Below are positions 60,977-64,000 of a DNA stretch of 64,000 bases, in pieces. Made by a program: the position numbers and the translations under genes. The stretch covers positions 53,202 through 117,201 of the forward strand of contig WHTZ01000010.1 in assembly GCA_009377495.1 (NCBI GenBank). The letters are read 5' to 3'. Positions within the stretch are counted from its first letter, which is position 1. Each line of letters begins with the position of its first letter. A model generated the notes under the pieces. The model was not told the origin of the DNA. It searched no databases and saw only the letters and a program-made list of their open reading frames with translations. The DNA is from Luteitalea sp. (GTDB taxonomy: Bacteria; Acidobacteriota; Vicinamibacteria; Vicinamibacterales; Vicinamibacteraceae).

Positions 60977-62506
60977 GTGGCGTTAAATCCGGTCGAACGC
61001 CGTCTCGCGCTACTCTGCGGCGAATGGGTCGATTTTCGATCCGATACGAGCAAGCGGCTCCTGGTCTGGCGGGTGCCCGAGAGCGCCTTGCGCCTCGTCC
61101 AGTGCTTCTTCGAAGTGCAGAAGCACGATCTCGAATACTCGTCCCACGATCTGTTCGTGGTGTTCGATACGCCGTACGAGTACTCGATCCAGTATTCGCG
61201 CGCGCTCAAGCAGGCGCTGCGCGGCCAGTACGATGCGAGCAAGGAGGACCTCGCCTCCCAGGGGCTCACGACGGATTGGTTCTTTGACCCAGAGGATGTG
61301 CCGAACACCTCGGCGGGTGTCATCGACGCCCTGCGGTCGTTCGGATCGAAGTACCACAAGACCATCGGCCATCTGGCGGCTGTGCTGCTGCCGGCCACCG
61401 TGTCGGACGAGGAGTGGTTCAGCGCCTGGGTGTCGCGCGCGCTGCAGACGAACGCTCCGGAGCGCTTGCGCCTGCTGGTGGTCGACTCGTGCGAACAGCC
61501 GCGGTTTCCGCAGCTCACACCCGAGCGTGACCCGCGCATCTCGGTGCAGCGACCCGCGATCGACGGTCTATCCACGGCGCAGGAAACCTTCGCACAGGAG
61601 GCGACGGTTGGCCCGGCCGGCGTCTTCCGTAATCTCCTCATGGGCGTGGTCTCGCTGGTCGAGAAGGGCTCGGCCAATCAGGTCACGGCGAAGGCCACCG
61701 ATGCGCTCAACTTCGCGCGCAAGCAGGGTTGGCCCGATCAGGAAGTGGTGCTGCGGGTGCTGGTGGCCGCGGCGCTCCTGAAGGAATCGCGCCACCAGGA
61801 GGCGATCCAGGTCTATCAGGCGGCGCGCCAGGCGGCTGAGCGCGCGGTTGGAGCCGCGCATCCCGCGGGGCACAAGCTCGTCATGCAGACCTGGTTCGGC
61901 GAGGGCGGGGCTCACCTCGCGGCGGGCGATGCGCTGGCCGCCGCTGGCTGCTACGACCAAGCGGCGGTGGTTGCGCAGACGGATCGCAACCCGCTTCTTG
62001 CGCTCGAAGCCACCCGCACGGCCGCCTTCTGCCACACCCGCGGGGGCGATCCCGCTGGCGCTATCGCACGCGGTACCCGTGCCATGGATATCGGTCAGGG
62101 TCTCGAGCCCAATGCGCGAGCCATGACGACGCTACCGGTGGCGGGCGTCGATCTGCTTCGCACTATCGACCCAGAGCGTGTTCACGTGCTCGAGCTCACC
62201 AAGGCCCGGCTCGAGACGCGACTCGTCGAGGCTCTTCGGCGCGCCGAAGAGCGCACGATCTCCATGGAGAAGAACCCGGATCCGGTGCTTGCACGTGAGA
62301 TCGAAGCGGATCTCAACCGCGAAATCGGGCAGGCTCACGCTGACGCGGAACAGGAAATAGCACCGATTGTCGCTGCAGGCAGCCGGCCGTTCCAACAGCA
62401 GTTCGCACGGGCACGTCAACTGCTCGGTCCGACGTGGCCGATGGGCAGTCCACTGGCCCTGCCGACCCTGGTGGAGACGGCTGACGCGGGAGGTATCGCC
62501 TCATGA
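60977..62506 (+). CDS. Unknown T6SS-linked protein between VgrG and the PAAR-Rhs protein
   Basis: 509 residues from GTG 60977, with AGGGGGA upstream. Residues 1-210 form an unrecognised alpha/beta domain with several aromatic motifs (LLCGEWVDFRSDTSKRLLVWRV, YSSHDLFVVFDTPYEYSIQYSRAL). Residues about 240-340 are TPR-like helices (LLKESRHQEAIQVYQAARQAAERA). The rest is helical with acidic and Arg-rich stretches. It overlaps the start of the PAAR-Rhs gene by four bases. This coupling fits a chaperone or adaptor that loads the Rhs effector onto VgrG. I find no DUF4123, DUF1795 or DUF2169 signature. Confidence 0.85.
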   Translation: MALNPVERRLALLCGEWVDFRSDTSKRLLVWRVPESALRLVQCFFEVQKHDLEYSSHDLFVVFDTPYEYSIQYSRALKQALRGQYDASKEDLASQGLTTDWFFDPEDVPNTSAGVIDALRSFGSKYHKTIGHLAAVLLPATVSDEEWFSAWVSRALQTNAPERLRLLVVDSCEQPRFPQLTPERDPRISVQRPAIDGLSTAQETFAQEATVGPAGVFRNLLMGVVSLVEKGSANQVTAKATDALNFARKQGWPDQEVVLRVLVAAALLKESRHQEAIQVYQAARQAAERAVGAAHPAGHKLVMQTWFGEGGAHLAAGDALAAAGCYDQAAVVAQTDRNPLLALEATRTAAFCHTRGGDPAGAIARGTRAMDIGQGLEPNARAMTTLPVAGVDLLRTIDPERVHVLELTKARLETRLVEALRRAEERTISMEKNPDPVLAREIEADLNREIGQAHADAEQEIAPIVAAGSRPFQQQFARARQLLGPTWPMGSPLALPTLVETADAGGIAS

Positions 62507-64000
62507 TGCCCGCCGCGAAACATGGCGACCCCCAACTCGGGGTCGACATCCACCTCTGCACGGTGCCACCGTCTCCGGCGCCGGTGCCCCTCCCAACGCC
62601 ACACATCTCGGTGGTCTTCGACCCCTTCGACTACGTGCCGATCATCGGCGCAACAGTTACCGTGTGCGGCATGAAGTGCGCTACCGCCGGGACCGGCGGG
62701 ATCGCGGTGCACATTCCGCCCGGCTTTCCCTTCGCCCCGAAGTTCCCGGACTGGGACGACGAGCTGTTCATGGGCAGCTCGACGGTGATCGCGGACAGCA
62801 ATCCATTTTCCTACATCGCGCTGCCGGTGCTGAGCTGTCAGGTGGCGGGCATGATGGCCCCGCCGCGCCCCAAGAAGAAGGGGCCGATGAAGATGATGGT
62901 GCTCCCGCTGACCTTCAATCTCGCCATTCCGACCGGCGTGTTTCTCGGCGGGGCGCCGACGATCAGCTTGATGGGTATGGCGTTCAAGGGCGCGTTTGCT
63001 GGCCTGGGCAAGCTCGCCAAGTCCGGTCTATTCAAGCGCATTCGCCAAAAGCTCTTCAAGAACGTGAAGCCGGGGTTTTTGAAATGCAAGGTGCTTCGCG
63101 CGGAGCCGGTCAACATCCTCACGGGTGAAGTCGCCGTCGAGCAGGAGGACTTCACGCTGCCAGGCCGCATCCCGATCGAGTGGGTACGTTCTTACTCCTC
63201 CGGCAATCAGCGTCCTGGTCTGTGCGGCGTGGGGTGGGAAACGCCGGCGGACGCCCGTCTCGAGATCGACCCGGCTGACGGCGTGACACTGCAGCACCCC
63301 ACGATCGGCCCGCTGTTCTTCGCACGACTGCCTGTTGCGCACGGCGCGGAGGCGGCCGAGCTCGAGCTGATGGATGGTGCGCGGCTGAGCGACCATGACA
63401 GCGAATATCGGGTCCGCACGAAGGACGATCGCGTCTACCACTTCCCCAAGGTGCTCGTCTCTGAAGGCGTCAACGGCAAACGTGAAATCGCCCTTGGTCG
63501 CGTCTCGGATCTCTGCGGTAACTGGCTCGAGTTCGAGCGCCACGCCGGGCAACGTGTCGACATTCAGGAATCGGCAGGACGCCGGATCGTCGTCGCACTG
63601 GACAACGGCCGGATCTCAGAACTCTCACTGTACGTTGAGGGTAACCACGCACGCCATGTCTTTGTGCGCTACGAGTACGACGCGGCGGGCGACCTCGCGT
63701 CGGTGACTGACGCGCTGGGCAACCCGTATCGCTTTGCATACGACGACCATCATCTCGTTCGCCACACCGATCGCAACGGGCTGGCGTTCTACTACGAGTA
63801 CGAGAAGGCGTCAAGTGACGGTTGGCGGGTCGTACACTCGTGGGGTGACGGCAATTTATACAACTACCACTTCGAATACATCGACACGCTGAACGAACGC
63901 CGCATTACTGACCCACATGGCCAGGTGTCTCTCGTCAAGCTCGATGACAATGGCCTGCCGATCAGCGAGATCGACCCACTCGGCGGCATGACGATCTACG
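62503..64000 (+). CDS. PAAR-like/Rhs-repeat effector, 3' end cut by the window edge
   Basis: At least 499 residues, open to the right edge. The first 130 resemble a PAAR-like tip (AAKHGDPQLGVDIHLC, VCGMKCATAGTGGIAVH, SSTVIADSNPFSYIALPVLSC) with hydrophobic segments after it. From about residue 200 it is an Rhs shell: VNILTGEVAVEQEDFTLPGRIPIEWVRSYSSG, VRYEYDAAGDLASVTDALGNPYRFAYDD, and further YD-type repeats. The toxin domain and any immunity gene would lie beyond the window. It overlaps the preceding gene by four bases. Confidence 0.92.
   Translation, partial: MMPAAKHGDPQLGVDIHLCTVPPSPAPVPLPTPHISVVFDPFDYVPIIGATVTVCGMKCATAGTGGIAVHIPPGFPFAPKFPDWDDELFMGSSTVIADSNPFSYIALPVLSCQVAGMMAPPRPKKKGPMKMMVLPLTFNLAIPTGVFLGGAPTISLMGMAFKGAFAGLGKLAKSGLFKRIRQKLFKNVKPGFLKCKVLRAEPVNILTGEVAVEQEDFTLPGRIPIEWVRSYSSGNQRPGLCGVGWETPADARLEIDPADGVTLQHPTIGPLFFARLPVAHGAEAAELELMDGARLSDHDSEYRVRTKDDRVYHFPKVLVSEGVNGKREIALGRVSDLCGNWLEFERHAGQRVDIQESAGRRIVVALDNGRISELSLYVEGNHARHVFVRYEYDAAGDLASVTDALGNPYRFAYDDHHLVRHTDRNGLAFYYEYEKASSDGWRVVHSWGDGNLYNYHFEYIDTLNERRITDPHGQVSLVKLDDNGLPISEIDPLGGMTIY

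Overview
The window is about 64 kb of GC-rich, densely packed bacterial chromosome. The organism is most likely an acidobacterium of the Vicinamibacteria type. This is an inference from overall gene style: a periplasmic beta-propeller histidine kinase, FAEGA-type secreted repeat proteins, many exported amidohydrolases, and abundant short palindromic intergenic repeats. No 16S gene is present to prove it.

Positions 1-31.4 kb are mostly housekeeping. On the minus strand come an exported M20 (AbgB-like) amidohydrolase cut by the left edge, a selenocysteine tRNA, a HAD phosphatase, a degenerate ABC-type protein, a Fur-ferritin-like fusion and an ErpA/IscA-type Fe-S carrier. Then follow aspA, an exported methyltransferase, divergent bioY/thiD, moaE-moaD, and prfA-prmC. 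The next run is HIT-ileS-lspA-lgt-rluD. After it come two consecutive exported amidohydrolases, the second apparently a dead enzyme, and a Nudix hydrolase. An internally deleted RsbU-type phosphatase follows, then lon, a DksA/TraR-like zinc-finger protein, two linked unknown genes, a Cys-rich unknown gene flanked by inverted 100-bp repeats, rpmB and ridA. Last is a response regulator with a giant sensor kinase; a remnant of a secreted repeat protein sits between these two.

Positions 31.6-64 kb hold a large type VI secretion locus. A cytoplasmic Ser/Thr kinase (PpkA-like) and a secreted repeat protein lie on the minus strand. The plus strand then reads tagH(Fha)-tssK-tssL-tssM-tagF/pppA fusion-tssA-tssB-tssC-hcp-hcp-tagJ-tssE-tssF-tssG-clpV-TPR/methyltransferase-vgrG-unknown TPR-like protein-PAAR/Rhs effector (cut by the right edge). 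Kinase, FHA protein and TagF-PP2C fusion together form a complete threonine-phosphorylation control arm. No tssJ lipoprotein gene is visible. TssL carries its own OmpA-like peptidoglycan-binding domain. The 509-residue protein between VgrG and the Rhs protein and the TPR-methyltransferase are the least explained parts of the locus.

Several families of short palindromic repeats are scattered between genes. Two appear to have entered coding sequence while keeping the frame: one in tssG and one in the kinase.
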